DNA of 64,000 nucleotides from Streptomyces sp. NBC_01591 (GCF_035918155.1 NZ_CP109327.1:1736001-1800000); one strand, 5' to 3'. Counted from the first letter of the stretch, positions 48,924-57,190 are shown. Translations and numbers: made by a program. The notes: generated by a model not told the origin, from the sequence alone.

Positions 48924-49412
48924 TCACTCGTCGATCTTCCACGGCATGGTGATGCCGAACTTCCAGACGTAGATCCCCACCAGCACCGCGATGATCACCA
49001 GGCCGATCGACGTGAGGATGATGTTGCGCCGCCGGACCTTGGGGTCGAGCGCCCGCTGGGCGGCCTCGGTGACCTTCCGCCTGGTCCAGCGGAGCACCAG
49101 CTGCGCCCAGACGAATTCGGTCGCCCAGATCGCCATGCCGCCGAAGATCACCAGCCAGCCGGGCCCGGGCAGCGGCAGCATGATGATGCCCGCCACGACC
49201 ACGGCGAGGCCGACCACGAAGACGCCGACCTGCCAGCTCAGGTGCAGTGCCCTGGACGCCTTGATGAAACCGGGCGCCCGGGAGCCGAGATCCCGCTCCT
49301 TGGTCACACCCTCCGTGACTTCACCCGTCACGCTGCCCGTCCTGTCCCCCGCGGCGGACCCCGGAGTCGCCGATTCGGCGCCCCCGTCCCGCACGTCACG
49401 CTCCGCATTCAT
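48924..49412 (-). CDS. PGPGW/TIGR02611 family membrane protein
   Basis: A 162-residue protein starting MNAERDVRDGGAESATPGSA. A polar N-terminus of about 55 residues is followed by paired helices. They flank the signature PLPGPGWLVIFGGMAIWATE, and a helix near the C-terminus follows (IILTSIGLVIIAVLVGIYVW). The family has no assigned function. The start at 49412 is favoured over more upstream in-frame codons, which lie in shadow sequence. Divergent from ssgB. Confidence 0.88.
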   Translation of the reverse strand: MNAERDVRDGGAESATPGSAAGDRTGSVTGEVTEGVTKERDLGSRAPGFIKASRALHLSWQVGVFVVGLAVVVAGIIMLPLPGPGWLVIFGGMAIWATEFVWAQLVLRWTRRKVTEAAQRALDPKVRRRNIILTSIGLVIIAVLVGIYVWKFGITMPWKIDE

Positions 49413-49527
49413 GGAAGCCAACCTACCGGAACGGTCTTCATCACCGGAATGGCCGCATAACCGAAAGTTACACACCGCCGTACGAGCTACCTGAAGGAAC
49501 ACAAAAAGGTCAGAGGGGTTTACAACA

Positions 49528-49540
49528 CCACCGTAGGTGG
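49528..49540. promoter_or_regulatory. small inverted repeat upstream of ssgB
   Basis: CCACC-GTA-GGTGG is a perfect 5-3-5 palindrome 62 bases before the ssgB start. It follows GGGGTTTACAACA, which could be part of an alternative-sigma promoter. Its role is unproved. Confidence 0.3.
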
Positions 49541-49602
49541 CATGTCGATTTCGCCGACGTGCGAATCCCCGAGCGCACACTGAGCGAAAGGCCCTGGCGC
49601 TT

Positions 49603-50016
49603 ATGAACACCACGGTCAGCTGCGAGCTGCACCTGCGCCTCGTTGTGTCGAGCGAGTCCTCACTGCCTGTACCCGCGGGCCTGCGGTATGACACGGCCGA
49701 TCCGTATGCCGTGCACGCCACCTTCCACACCGGAGCGGAGGAGACGGTCGAATGGGTATTCGCCCGCGACCTCCTTGCCGAGGGGCTGCACCGGCCCACC
49801 GGCACCGGAGACGTCCGCGTCTGGCCATCCCGTAGTCACGGCCAGGGCGTCGTCTGCATCGCGCTGAGCTCCCCAGAGGGCGAAGCCCTGCTCGAAGCCC
49901 CGGCGAGGGCCCTGGAGTCGTTCCTGAAACGGACCGACACCGCGGTTCCGCCAGGCACCGAGCATCGTCACTTCGACCTCGATACGGAGCTCTCACACAT
50001 CCTGGCCGAGAGCTGA
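49603..50016 (+). CDS. ssgB: sporulation protein SsgB
   Basis: SsgB is needed for sporulation septa: it positions FtsZ with SsgA in aerial hyphae. The 137-residue protein starts MNTTVSCELHLRLVVSSESS and matches the S. coelicolor protein SsgB (SCO1541, from memory) almost throughout. Landmarks: PAGLRYDTADPYAVHATFHT, VEWVFARDLLAEGL and GTEHRHFDLDTELSHILAES. The start at 49603 is family-standard; an extension upstream is shadow. It marks the organism as a sporulating Streptomyces or close relative. Two hairpins follow the stop. Confidence 0.96.
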   Translation: MNTTVSCELHLRLVVSSESSLPVPAGLRYDTADPYAVHATFHTGAEETVEWVFARDLLAEGLHRPTGTGDVRVWPSRSHGQGVVCIALSSPEGEALLEAPARALESFLKRTDTAVPPGTEHRHFDLDTELSHILAES

Positions 50017-50034
50017 GCCAGGCCGAGAACTGCA

Positions 50035-50065
50035 CGGCGCCGTCCGACTCGGGGAGACGGCGCCG
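50035..50065 (+). terminator. first hairpin after ssgB
   Basis: Perfect 10-base arms CGGCGCCGTC (50035-50044) and GACGGCGCCG (50056-50065), 18 bases after the stop. Confidence 0.75.
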
Positions 50066-50088
50066 CGCGGAAAACCTCATATGGCTGA

Positions 50089-50134
50089 CACCGGCGCCGT
50101 CATCACGGAATCCACCGTGGTGACGGCGCCGGTG
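50089..50134 (+). terminator. second, longer hairpin after ssgB
   Basis: 20-base arms (50089-50108 and 50115-50134) with a single mismatch. The inner core repeats the CGGCGCCGTC motif of the first hairpin, so it looks like a duplicated terminator. The next 235 bases to 50370 show no gene. Confidence 0.75.
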
Positions 50135-50369
50135 CGCGCCTCTCCCGCAGCAGCCCACCCGCTCCACGCACCAGCGCACGCCCCCGGAGCCCGCAGTGCC
50201 TACTCACGCCCCGGGTAGAGGCCCACCGGCCAATGGGTACCCACCCGTGGCCGGTATCCGCTCTCCGCACCCCCCACGGGCCCTCTCGGGCCGCTGTGCG
50301 CCGCGACCGAGCCAGTAGAGTCGGCCCGCATCGGCGGACACCCGCCCGCCGGAGGCAGGGAGCGAAAGC

Positions 50370-50957
50370 GTGCTGATTCCCCACGACACCCGGATCGCCC
50401 TCGACACGGTGGTCGACCTGGTCAACACCGCACCGGAGAGCGAACCGCCGGCGAGCGGGCAGACGGAAGGCGAGCGGAGCGACGGCCTCGCCGACATCGA
50501 AGCGCTGCACGACTTCGCGCGCCGCCATCGCATCAGCGGCGTGGGCGAGCTCCACGAGAAGGACCTGCGGGCCGTACGGGACGTGCGGGCGCGCTTCGCC
50601 GAGATCTTCGCGACGGACGACGCACAGACCGCCGCCTCGCTCGTCAACGCGCTCGTCGCCGCCGCCGGCACGACGCCGCAGCTCAGCAATCACGACGGCT
50701 ACGACTGGCATGTGCACTACTTCGCACCCGACGCGTCGATCGCCGACCACCTCGCCGCCGACTGCGGCATGGCGCTGGCCTTCATCGTGGTGGCGGGCGA
50801 GCAGGAACGGCTGCGGCGGTGCGAGGCACCGGACTGCCGGCACGCCTTCGTCGACCTGTCCCGAAACCGGTCCCGCCGCTACTGCTCCAGCCGCACCTGC
50901 GGCAACCGTCTGCACGTGGCCGCGTACCGGGCACGCCGCAAGGAAGCGGCCGGCTGA
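50370..50957 (+). CDS. CGNR zinc-finger regulator (ABATE-type)
   Basis: A 195-residue probable DNA-binding regulator. The N-terminal part (MLIPHDTRIALDTVVDLVNT, ADIEALHDFARRHRI) is the stress/ligand domain of the ABATE family. The C-terminal zinc finger reads RRCEAPDCRHAFVDLSRNRS followed by RRYCSSRTCGNRLHVAAYRA, with four Cys and the CGNR motif. Start GTG at 50370, GGGAG upstream. Targets unknown. Confidence 0.9.
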   Translation: MLIPHDTRIALDTVVDLVNTAPESEPPASGQTEGERSDGLADIEALHDFARRHRISGVGELHEKDLRAVRDVRARFAEIFATDDAQTAASLVNALVAAAGTTPQLSNHDGYDWHVHYFAPDASIADHLAADCGMALAFIVVAGEQERLRRCEAPDCRHAFVDLSRNRSRRYCSSRTCGNRLHVAAYRARRKEAAG

Positions 50958-50961
50958 CCGT

Positions 50962-51138
50962 TCACAGCATGAAGAGATCATGCAACGCGGCCATCAGCAG
51001 CAGACTGCCGACCACCGCGAGGAAGATCATCAAGGGGGGCTGGGAAAGCGCGAAGAGGCAGCCGCGCGGCTCTTCGGCAGGGGGTGCGGGGGCATCGCCC
51101 CGGGAGGTGTCCACCATCTCGGGACGATCATGACTCAC
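50962..51138 (-). CDS. 58-residue single-pass membrane protein
   Basis: A 58-residue frame from GTG 51138 to TGA 50962-50964. It starts MSHDRPEMVDTSRGDAPAPP and ends in a membrane helix PLMIFLAVVGSLLLMAALHD. The pattern (polar N-terminus, one clean helix at the end) is that of a real small membrane protein, and third positions are GC-rich. The ribosome binding site is weak (GGGGCCCGGA). It is convergent with the CGNR regulator, whose stop is 4 bases from its own. Function unknown. Confidence 0.6.
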   Translation of the reverse strand: MSHDRPEMVDTSRGDAPAPPAEEPRGCLFALSQPPLMIFLAVVGSLLLMAALHDLFML

Positions 51139-51394
51139 TCCGGGCCCCGTTGGCGATCAACACGCCTTTTCGTACCGGGAGTTCACCCACCCCAGGACCG
51201 GTCAGGATTCGCTCCGGTGTCCGATCGGCCGCCACACATTCGGCACCGTGCCCGGGGCACTCCCGTGTCGCAACTCCGCCGAAAGGAACGCCGATACGCC
51301 GGCCCGCGAACCACCCGATCGGCCAAAGCCGCCTCGTACGCGGCGAGTTCGGGATCCGCCGGGCAGCCGCCCCACCGGGTACGGCTCCGCGGCC

Positions 51395-52414
51395 TCAGCG
51401 CGGCGTCGAGCTGGAGGCCCGCACCACGAGCTCCGGCTGGAGCACCACACTGCGGTGCTCGTGGCTGCCGTCCTCGTCGTCCGACTCCTCCAGCAGGAGC
51501 TCCGCAGCCATCCGGCCCATGACGACCGCGGGCTGGCGGACCGAGGTGAGCGGTACGGCAGCGGCGGAGGCGAATTCGATGTCGTCGTAGCCGACGATGG
51601 CGATGTCGTGCGGCACCCCGACGCCCGCCGCGTACAGCGCCTGGAGCACACCCAGGGCGAGCAGGTCGTTGGCGCAGAACACCGCGGTCGGCCGGGGCAC
51701 GAGGCCGAGCAGCCGGGCCCCCGCATCGCGGCCCGCCGCCACGTCCAGACGGTCGGAAGGGATCTCGACGAGCGCCTCGGGCGGCAGCCCGGCGTCGGCG
51801 AGGGCCGACAGGGCGCCCTCGCGCCGGTCCCTGATCTGATGGAGGTCGCCCGGGCCGCTGACGTACGCCACCGAGCGGTGACCGGCCGAGACCAGATGGC
51901 CGACGGCGAGGGCGCCGCCGCGGACGTCGTCCACGGAGACCGCACAGGTCCCCGCGCCGGGCGCCACCCGGTCCACCAGCACGAAGGGGATCCGGTGGCG
52001 GCTGAACGCCTCCAGGTTCCGGCCGGTCGCGTCGGCCGGGGTGACCAGGACTCCGCAGACCCGCTGCTCGGCGAAGAGCCCGAGGTACTCGGCCTCCTCC
52101 GCCGGGCTCTGGTCGCTGTTGCAGACCATGACACCGAGACCGGCCGCCCGGGCGGCGCGCTCGGCGCCGCGGGCCACGTCCACGAAGAACGGGTTGCCCA
52201 TGTCGAGGACGAGCAGGGCCATGATCCGGCTGCGGCCCGCCCGGAGCTGGCGCGCCGACTCGCTGCGCACATACCCGAGTTCCTCGATGGCGGCGAGCAC
52301 CCGGGCGCGGGTCTCCGGCAGCACCGCCTCGGGCCGGTTGATCACGTTGGACACAGTGCCCACGGAGACGCCGGCCCGCCGGGCCACATCCTTGATCCCT
52401 GCCACACGTGCCAC
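51395..52414 (-). CDS. LacI family transcriptional regulator
   Basis: A 339-residue repressor-type protein. The N-terminal helix-turn-helix is VAGIKDVARRAGVSVGTVSN with the minor-groove hinge INRPEAVLPETRARVLAAIE. The sugar-binding-like core (IMALLVLDMGNPFFVDVARG to VVGYDD-type IVGYDDIEFASAA) is complete. I chose GTG at 52414; an earlier frame start has no support. The effector cannot be read from the sequence. A promoter at 52596-52624 and a palindrome at 52633-52646 lie upstream, suggesting control of its own gene. Target genes are not adjacent. Confidence 0.92.
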   Translation of the reverse strand: MARVAGIKDVARRAGVSVGTVSNVINRPEAVLPETRARVLAAIEELGYVRSESARQLRAGRSRIMALLVLDMGNPFFVDVARGAERAARAAGLGVMVCNSDQSPAEEAEYLGLFAEQRVCGVLVTPADATGRNLEAFSRHRIPFVLVDRVAPGAGTCAVSVDDVRGGALAVGHLVSAGHRSVAYVSGPGDLHQIRDRREGALSALADAGLPPEALVEIPSDRLDVAAGRDAGARLLGLVPRPTAVFCANDLLALGVLQALYAAGVGVPHDIAIVGYDDIEFASAAAVPLTSVRQPAVVMGRMAAELLLEESDDEDGSHEHRSVVLQPELVVRASSSTPR

Positions 52415-52464
52415 TTGCCCTGCCCCACTGATGCCTTCGGCCGCACCGGTCCGCGGCCTGTCCC

Positions 52465-52502
52465 CATCGTACGGACGGCACCGCATCGTACGGACGGCAC
52501 CG
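52465..52502. repeat. 19-bp tandem duplication in the lacI leader
   Basis: The unit CATCGTACGGACGGCACCG occurs twice without a gap (52465-52483, 52484-52502), between the promoter and the start of the LacI-family gene. Confidence 0.9.
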
Positions 52503-52595
52503 CGGGACACCCCGTCCCGCACCGGAAGGCCCGGCATCGCGGGCCGGTTCCCGGGCCGTCCACCGCGGAATGAACTGTTTCAATCCGATCGGGAC

Positions 52596-52624
52596 AAGCT
52601 AGCCGCATGCCTGTACACCGTCAA
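52596..52624 (-). promoter_or_regulatory. HrdB-type promoter of the LacI-family gene
   Basis: On the minus strand TTGACG (-35, 52619-52624) and TAGCTT (-10, 52596-52601) are separated by 17 bases. Transcript start would be about 52589, giving a leader of about 175 bases. Confidence 0.7.
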
Positions 52625-52632
52625 GAATCACC

Positions 52633-52646
52633 ATGAATCGATTCAT
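52633..52646. promoter_or_regulatory. LacI-type operator palindrome
   Basis: ATGAATCGATTCAT is a perfect 14-base palindrome with the central CG typical of LacI-family operators (half-site TGAATC-type). It lies eight bases upstream of the -35 box. Confidence 0.6.
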
Positions 52647-52685
52647 CAGCCATGGATGCCCGGCCACCGGGGGCCGGGGCAGGTG

Positions 52686-53141
52686 TCAGATGCCGTGCTT
52701 CTTCAGGATGGCCTCGATGTCGCTGAAGTCCTCGCCCGGCGCGGCGGACTGCTGGCGGGACTTCGCCTTCGGACGCGCCTGGGACCCCGGGGCTCCTGCT
52801 CCCAGAGAGGGTGCCGAGGCCGCGGGGGCGACTGCTTCGCCCTGCGCCGCGCGCGCGGCGGCCCTGCGCTCCTTGCGGGTGCCGCCCCCGCGGCGCTCGA
52901 TCGCCCGAGTGGTCGTGAACAGCAGCCAGGCCACCGCGAGCAGCCCGAAACCGAGCCAGACACTCGGCTTGAAGGCGATTCCGGCGACCCAGTCCACGAT
53001 CCCGGTCAGTACCAGTGCGATCGGGACCAGGGAGTAGGCGGCGATCCGGGTCGCGGCGAGGAAGCGCTTTCGCCAAGCGGTGACGGCGGCGATGCCCAGG
53101 CCCGCCGCGGACACCGCGGAGCAGATGGTCTCGGCAAGCAT
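52686..53141 (-). CDS. conserved membrane protein, unknown function
   Basis: A 151-residue protein starting MLAETICSAVSAAGLGIAAV after a GGAGG site. Two to three membrane helices (LGIAAVTAWRKRFLAATRI region, YSLVPIALVLTGIVDWVAGI, VWLGFGLLAVAWLLFTTTRA). A cytoplasmic Lys/Arg/Ala-rich tail ends DFSDIEAILKKHGI, a terminal motif that looks conserved. Not recognised further. Upstream start codons are less likely. Confidence 0.78.
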   Translation of the reverse strand: MLAETICSAVSAAGLGIAAVTAWRKRFLAATRIAAYSLVPIALVLTGIVDWVAGIAFKPSVWLGFGLLAVAWLLFTTTRAIERRGGGTRKERRAAARAAQGEAVAPAASAPSLGAGAPGSQARPKAKSRQQSAAPGEDFSDIEAILKKHGI

Positions 53142-53344
53142 CGGTGCCTCCAGGCGCAAGGGGAAACGTCCCTTCCATCCTGCACCGGTGACCGGCCCGG
53201 TGGCCACGATCCGGGACCGCATCAGGGACATTTCAGGGCCGGGATCCTCCCCAGGTGCCGATCGGCGGCACACCGGCCGTACGGGAGCCCCGGCGGGCAG
53301 GGTGCCGATTGGGAGGCTCGCGCGAGCCCTGGGAGACTGGTCGC

Positions 53345-53860
53345 ATGAGCGATTCCACCCCTGCGGCCCCCGTCGTCCTCGACGTCTGGTGCGAGCTCCA
53401 GTGCCCCGACTGTCACCAGGCCCTCACCGATGTGCACGCCCTGCGGGCCAAGTACGGCGACCGGCTGGATGTGCGGCTGCGGCACTTCCCGCTGGAGAAA
53501 CACAAGCACGCCCACGCCGCCGCGCAGGCCGCCGAGGAGGCCGCGGCCCAGGGGAAGGACTGGCCGTACATCGAGGCGGTGCTCGCCCGTACCGCCGATC
53601 TCGCCCGCACCGGCGAGCCGCTGCTCATCGAGGTGGCACGGGAACTCGGCCTGGACGCCGAGGAGATGGACACCGCCCTGATCGACGGACGCCACATGCT
53701 GATCGTCGACGCCGACCAGGCCGAGGGCAAGGCGATCGGGGTCACCGGCACCCCGACGTACGTGATCGCCGACGAGCGGCTGGACGGCGGCAAGAGCCAG
53801 GACGGGCTGCGCGAACGGATCGAGGAGATCGCCGACCGGCTGCTCGCCGAGCGGGGCTGA
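53345..53860 (+). CDS. DsbA-like thioredoxin-fold protein (cytoplasmic)
   Basis: A 171-residue thioredoxin-fold protein of the DsbA/FrnE group. The CxxC motif is CPDC at residues 20-23 (VWCELQCPDCHQAL). A cis-proline loop TGTPTYVIADE is present. No signal peptide or membrane anchor, so it acts inside the cell. It could reduce or isomerise disulphides, or serve as a glutathione/mycothiol-linked transferase. GTG/ATG choice: ATG at 53345 fits the family. Convergent with the GNAT gene. Confidence 0.85.
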   Translation: MSDSTPAAPVVLDVWCELQCPDCHQALTDVHALRAKYGDRLDVRLRHFPLEKHKHAHAAAQAAEEAAAQGKDWPYIEAVLARTADLARTGEPLLIEVARELGLDAEEMDTALIDGRHMLIVDADQAEGKAIGVTGTPTYVIADERLDGGKSQDGLRERIEEIADRLLAERG

Positions 53861-53872
53861 GCGGCTCGGCCC

Positions 53873-54709
53873 TCAGAGGGCCTTGGCCAGGTTGTACCGA
53901 GTCGTCCGGTATCCGAGCGACTCGTACAGCCGCAGGGCGGGCGTGTTGGCGGCGAACACATGCAGACCGAGCCGGCGGGCGCCCGCGGCCAGCGTGATGT
54001 GCTCCGCCTCCTGCATCAGGGCACGCCCGTGGCCGCGCCCCCGGTACTCCTCGTTCACCTCGACGTCGAAGACGAAGCCGGTCGCCTCGCCGTCGCCGTC
54101 CTCGCTCACCGACACCCACACATGGCCGGCGACCGTGTCCCCGGCGACGAGGACGTGGAAGTACATGCCCGCGGTGTCCAGGCCGTCCGGCAGGTTGCGG
54201 GCGTGGTCGGCCCGGGACTTGTGCATGGCCTGCTCGGCCGGGACGCCCTCGTCGATCCAGGACTGCGCGTACGTGTCGACGCTGGTGCGCCGCCAGGCCG
54301 CGAACTCCTCGGCGGTCATCTCCCTGGCCACGACACCGTCCGGAAGCGCGGGAGCCGTCGGGCCGAGGTCCTTGAGCATGTTGCGGCTGCGTTCGGTGTA
54401 GCCGAGTGCGGCCGCCAGGCGTCGGGCCCCCTCGTTGCCCTCCGGGACCGACAGGCGCACCTGGCCGCAGCCCCATCCGCGCAGCACCTCCTCGGCGGCG
54501 AGCGCGGCAATGGTGCCGCGGCCCCGCCGCCGGCTCGGTTCGTCGATGTTCAGGGAAAGCAGCACACCAGCGGACGCACCGAACGCCGCATCGGTGCCGA
54601 TCTCGACGGAACCGACGGGCCGCCCGTTGTCGCACACGTCGTACGCGCGGTTCTTCGCACCGTCGGTGCCTTGCTGAAGCGGCCCGGTCGGCCGGAGGGT
54701 CGTGGTCAT
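53873..54709 (-). CDS. two-domain GNAT acetyltransferase
   Basis: A 278-residue protein with two GNAT domains. The first has an acetyl-CoA loop RRRGRGTIAALAAEEVLR; the second EEYRGRGHGRALMQEAEHI, with LGYRTTRYNLAKAL at its end. Tandem GNATs are known in Streptomyces, as in mycothiol synthase, but this protein lacks the exact MshD signature I would expect, so the substrate is not assigned. Start at 54709 (MTTTLRPTGPLQQ). It converges on the DsbA-like gene with a 12-base gap. Confidence 0.85.
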   Translation of the reverse strand: MTTTLRPTGPLQQGTDGAKNRAYDVCDNGRPVGSVEIGTDAAFGASAGVLLSLNIDEPSRRRGRGTIAALAAEEVLRGWGCGQVRLSVPEGNEGARRLAAALGYTERSRNMLKDLGPTAPALPDGVVAREMTAEEFAAWRRTSVDTYAQSWIDEGVPAEQAMHKSRADHARNLPDGLDTAGMYFHVLVAGDTVAGHVWVSVSEDGDGEATGFVFDVEVNEEYRGRGHGRALMQEAEHITLAAGARRLGLHVFAANTPALRLYESLGYRTTRYNLAKAL

Positions 54710-54800
54710 CGGAGATGTTCTATCCACTGGGGCCCGGCCCGTCACCCCGATTTACATGTCGGGGCTTTATCCGGGGCTCTACTTGTCCTGGGTGCGCGCT

Positions 54801-55622
54801 CTACGGGTCGAGGTCGTCGCCGGCCCGCTCGTCGAAGATCCGCATGGCCTTGGCGGTCACGGGTCCGGGCGCGCCGGGCAGCTCCCGGTCGTCCACCCGG
54901 TGGACGGCCTGCACATTGCGCAGGGTGGAGGTGAGGAAGATCTCCTCGGCCCGCTCCAGGATGTCGAACGGCAGGTCGGTCTCCTGCGCGCCCGTCCACT
55001 CCACGGCCAGCGCGCGGGTGATCCCGGCGAGGCAGCCGGAAGCGACCGGCGGGGTGTGCAGCTGCCCGTCGAGGACGACGAAGACGTTGGACCCGGTGCC
55101 TTCGCAGAGCTGCCCGGCCGTGTTGGCGAAGAGCGCCTCCGAAGCACCGTGCTCATGGGCCCGCGCGAGGGCGACGACGTTCTCGGCGTACGAAGTGGTC
55201 TTGAGCCCGGTGAGCGCACCGCGTTCGTTGCGCGTCCAGGGGACGGTGATCACGGCGGTGGTGTCGGGACGGCGGGCGGCCTCGCCGAGGGCGACGACGA
55301 GGCCGGGGCCGGCGTCGCCGCGGTCGGAGCCGAGCGGGGAGAGTCCTCCGGTGTAGGTGATGCGCAGCCTGCCGAGTGCCATCGGGTTGGCGTCGATGAC
55401 GTCGGCGCAGGCGCGGCGGACCTCGTCGAGGTCGGGGTCGGGGAGTCCGAGGCCGCGGGCCGAGCGGGTCAGCCGGTCGAGGTGGCGGGTGAGGGCGAAG
55501 GGCCTGCCGTCGACGGTCCTGACCGTCTCGAAGATGCCGTCCCCCACGGTGAGTCCGTGGTCGAGCACGGACACCCTGGCGTCTTCGGCGTCATGCAGTT
55601 CGCCGTTGACCCAAATCCTCAT
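54801..55622 (-). CDS. pabC: aminodeoxychorismate lyase
   Basis: PLP enzyme that makes 4-aminobenzoate and pyruvate from aminodeoxychorismate, for folate. The 273-residue class IV aminotransferase-fold protein starts MRIWVNGELHDAEDARVSVL. The lysine lies in LTGLKTTSYAENVVAL, and GDGIFETVRTVDG and EGTGSNVFVVLDG match the family. It follows pabB directly (one-base overlap TGATG). An ilvE-type branched-chain aminotransferase is less likely given the pairing. A small hairpin at 54745-54764 lies after it. Confidence 0.88.
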   Translation of the reverse strand: MRIWVNGELHDAEDARVSVLDHGLTVGDGIFETVRTVDGRPFALTRHLDRLTRSARGLGLPDPDLDEVRRACADVIDANPMALGRLRITYTGGLSPLGSDRGDAGPGLVVALGEAARRPDTTAVITVPWTRNERGALTGLKTTSYAENVVALARAHEHGASEALFANTAGQLCEGTGSNVFVVLDGQLHTPPVASGCLAGITRALAVEWTGAQETDLPFDILERAEEIFLTSTLRNVQAVHRVDDRELPGAPGPVTAKAMRIFDERAGDDLDP

Positions 55623-56674
55623 CACGCGGTCCTTCCGGTTGCTTCGTGAGCGCCCGACGCTACAGCGAGCAGTCTGGACGCCTTGAGTTCGGTCTCGTCC
55701 CACTCGCGTTCCGGGTCGGAGCCCCAGGTGATGCCGGCCCCGGTACCGAAGCGGAGGACCGGGGCGGTACCGGTCCGGTCGATCCAGAAGGTGCGTATGC
55801 CGACGGCGAGCGATGCGGTGCGGCGGTCGGCGTCGACCCAGCCGATGCCTCCGCAGTAGGGCCCGCGCGGTGCGGTCTCCAGCTCCTCGATGATCCTGAG
55901 CGCGCTGGACTTGGGTGCCCCCGTGACGGAGCCCGGCGGAAACGCGGCGTCGAGGAGCTCGGGCCAGCCGGCGCCCTCGGCAAGCTCTCCGCGCACGGTC
56001 GAGACGAGGTGGACCAGCCCCGGGTGCTTCTCGACCACGCAGAGGTCGGGAACGGTGACCGATCCGGTGGCGCAGACCCGGCCCAGGTCGTTGCGGACCA
56101 GGTCGACGATCATCACGTTCTCCGCGTGGTCCTTCTCCAGCAGGTCGTCCTCGGTCCGTCCGGTGCCCTTGATCGGCCCCGACTCGATGGTCCGGCCGTC
56201 CCGCTTCAGGAAGAGTTCGGGGGACGCGGTGGCGATCTCCACGCCGTGCGCGGGCAGCCGGATCGTTCCTGCGTACGGGGCGGGGTTGCCGCGGGCCAGC
56301 AGCGCGGTCAGCTCGTCCACGTCCGCGGCGCCCGGATCGGGCAGTGGCGCGGTCAGCACCCGGCAGAGGTTGGCCTGGTACACCTCGCCCGCCGCGATGT
56401 ACTCGCGGATCCGCCGTACGCCCTCGATGTACGCGGCGCGGTCCAGTGACGAGTTCCAGTCACCGGCTGAGGGCCCGCGCCAGGCGCCCCGCACGGGGGC
56501 GGGCACCGCCCGGGTACGTACGGAGCCGAAGCGGGCGCAGACGAGGCGGCCCTCGAAATCGGCGGATACGGCCCAGAAGCCGGACGATTCGAGGGCTGCG
56601 GGATCACTGGTCACGTCCTGCAGATCGGACGCGACGAGGCCGCCGAAGCGGGCTATCGGAGCGAGGTCGTGCAC
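55622..56674 (-). CDS. pabB: aminodeoxychorismate synthase component I
   Basis: Chorismate-binding enzyme that makes aminodeoxychorismate with an amidotransferase. The 350-residue protein has the chorismate core: YQANLCRVLTAPLPD, SPELFLKRDGRTIESGPIKG, HAENVMIVDLVRNDLGRVC and FPPGSVTGAPKSSALRIIEE. The N-terminal tail is short compared with TrpE, and the pairing with pabC fits PabB. The amidotransferase PabA is elsewhere. The gene begins at ATG 56674 (MHDLAPIARF). Confidence 0.92.
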   Translation of the reverse strand: MHDLAPIARFGGLVASDLQDVTSDPAALESSGFWAVSADFEGRLVCARFGSVRTRAVPAPVRGAWRGPSAGDWNSSLDRAAYIEGVRRIREYIAAGEVYQANLCRVLTAPLPDPGAADVDELTALLARGNPAPYAGTIRLPAHGVEIATASPELFLKRDGRTIESGPIKGTGRTEDDLLEKDHAENVMIVDLVRNDLGRVCATGSVTVPDLCVVEKHPGLVHLVSTVRGELAEGAGWPELLDAAFPPGSVTGAPKSSALRIIEELETAPRGPYCGGIGWVDADRRTASLAVGIRTFWIDRTGTAPVLRFGTGAGITWGSDPEREWDETELKASRLLAVASGAHEATGRTA

Positions 56675-56749
56675 GCCGTCGAGTCTAGGGCGGCGCGCGA
56701 TGACCTGCGCCGGGGCAAGCGCACCTCAGCACGCTGCACAAACGCGTTT

Positions 56750-56777
56750 TTGTACTGGCCCGGGAATCCGCTAGAGT
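56750..56777 (+). promoter_or_regulatory. promoter of the tRNA cluster
   Basis: TTGTAC (56750-56755) and TAGAGT (56772-56777) are spaced by 16 bases, 42 bases before tRNA-Gly. Fits a HrdB-type promoter. Confidence 0.6.
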
Positions 56778-56819
56778 TCAACACGTCGCCGGGACGCGCA
56801 AACGGACCGGGAAAGACAA

Positions 56820-56892
56820 GCGGACGTAGCTCAGTTGGTAGAGCGCAACCTTGCCAAGGTTGAGGTCGCCAGTTCGAACCTGGTCGTCCGCT
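56820..56892 (+). tRNA. tRNA-Gly(GCC)
   Basis: 73-base cloverleaf: acceptor GCGGACG/CGTCCGC, anticodon loop TTGCCAA with stem CAACC/GGTTG, T arm GCCAG TTCGAAC CTGGT. First gene of the cluster. Confidence 0.97.
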
Positions 56893-56929
56893 CGCAGAAA
56901 GCGGGGAATCTTCCCGAACCCCCGCTCGT

Positions 56930-57000
56930 GGTGGAGTGGCCGAGAGGCGAGGCAACGGCCTGCAAAGCCGTATACACGGGTTCAAATCCCGTCTCCACCT
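56930..57000 (+). tRNA. tRNA-Cys(GCA)
   Basis: 71-base cloverleaf: acceptor GGTGGAG/CTCCACC, anticodon stem ACGGC/GCCGT with the loop CTGCAAA (anticodon GCA). Followed by encoded CCA at 57001-57003. Confidence 0.95.
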
Positions 57001-57004
57001 CCAA

Positions 57005-57076
57005 GGACGATTAGCTCAGCGGGAGAGCGCTTCCCTGACACGGAAGAGGTCACTGGTTCAATCCCAGTATCGTCCA
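57005..57076 (+). tRNA. tRNA-Val(GAC), copy 1
   Basis: 72 bases: acceptor GGACGAT/ATCGTCC, anticodon stem CTTCC/GGAAG with the loop CTGACAC (anticodon GAC), T arm ACTGG TTCAATC CCAGT. Its acceptor differs from copies 2 and 3 at two pairs, both compensated. Confidence 0.97.
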
Positions 57077-57095
57077 CTGGTCCGCAAGGATCCCC

Positions 57096-57167
57096 GCGCG
57101 ATTAGCTCAGCGGGAGAGCGCTTCCCTGACACGGAAGAGGTCACTGGTTCAATCCCAGTATCGCGCA
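57096..57167 (+). tRNA. tRNA-Val(GAC), copy 2
   Basis: 72 bases, acceptor GCGCGAT/ATCGCGC. Body identical to copy 1 apart from the acceptor; identical to copy 3. Confidence 0.97.
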
Positions 57168-57190
57168 CGCAGTACACGCAGGTTCACCCT

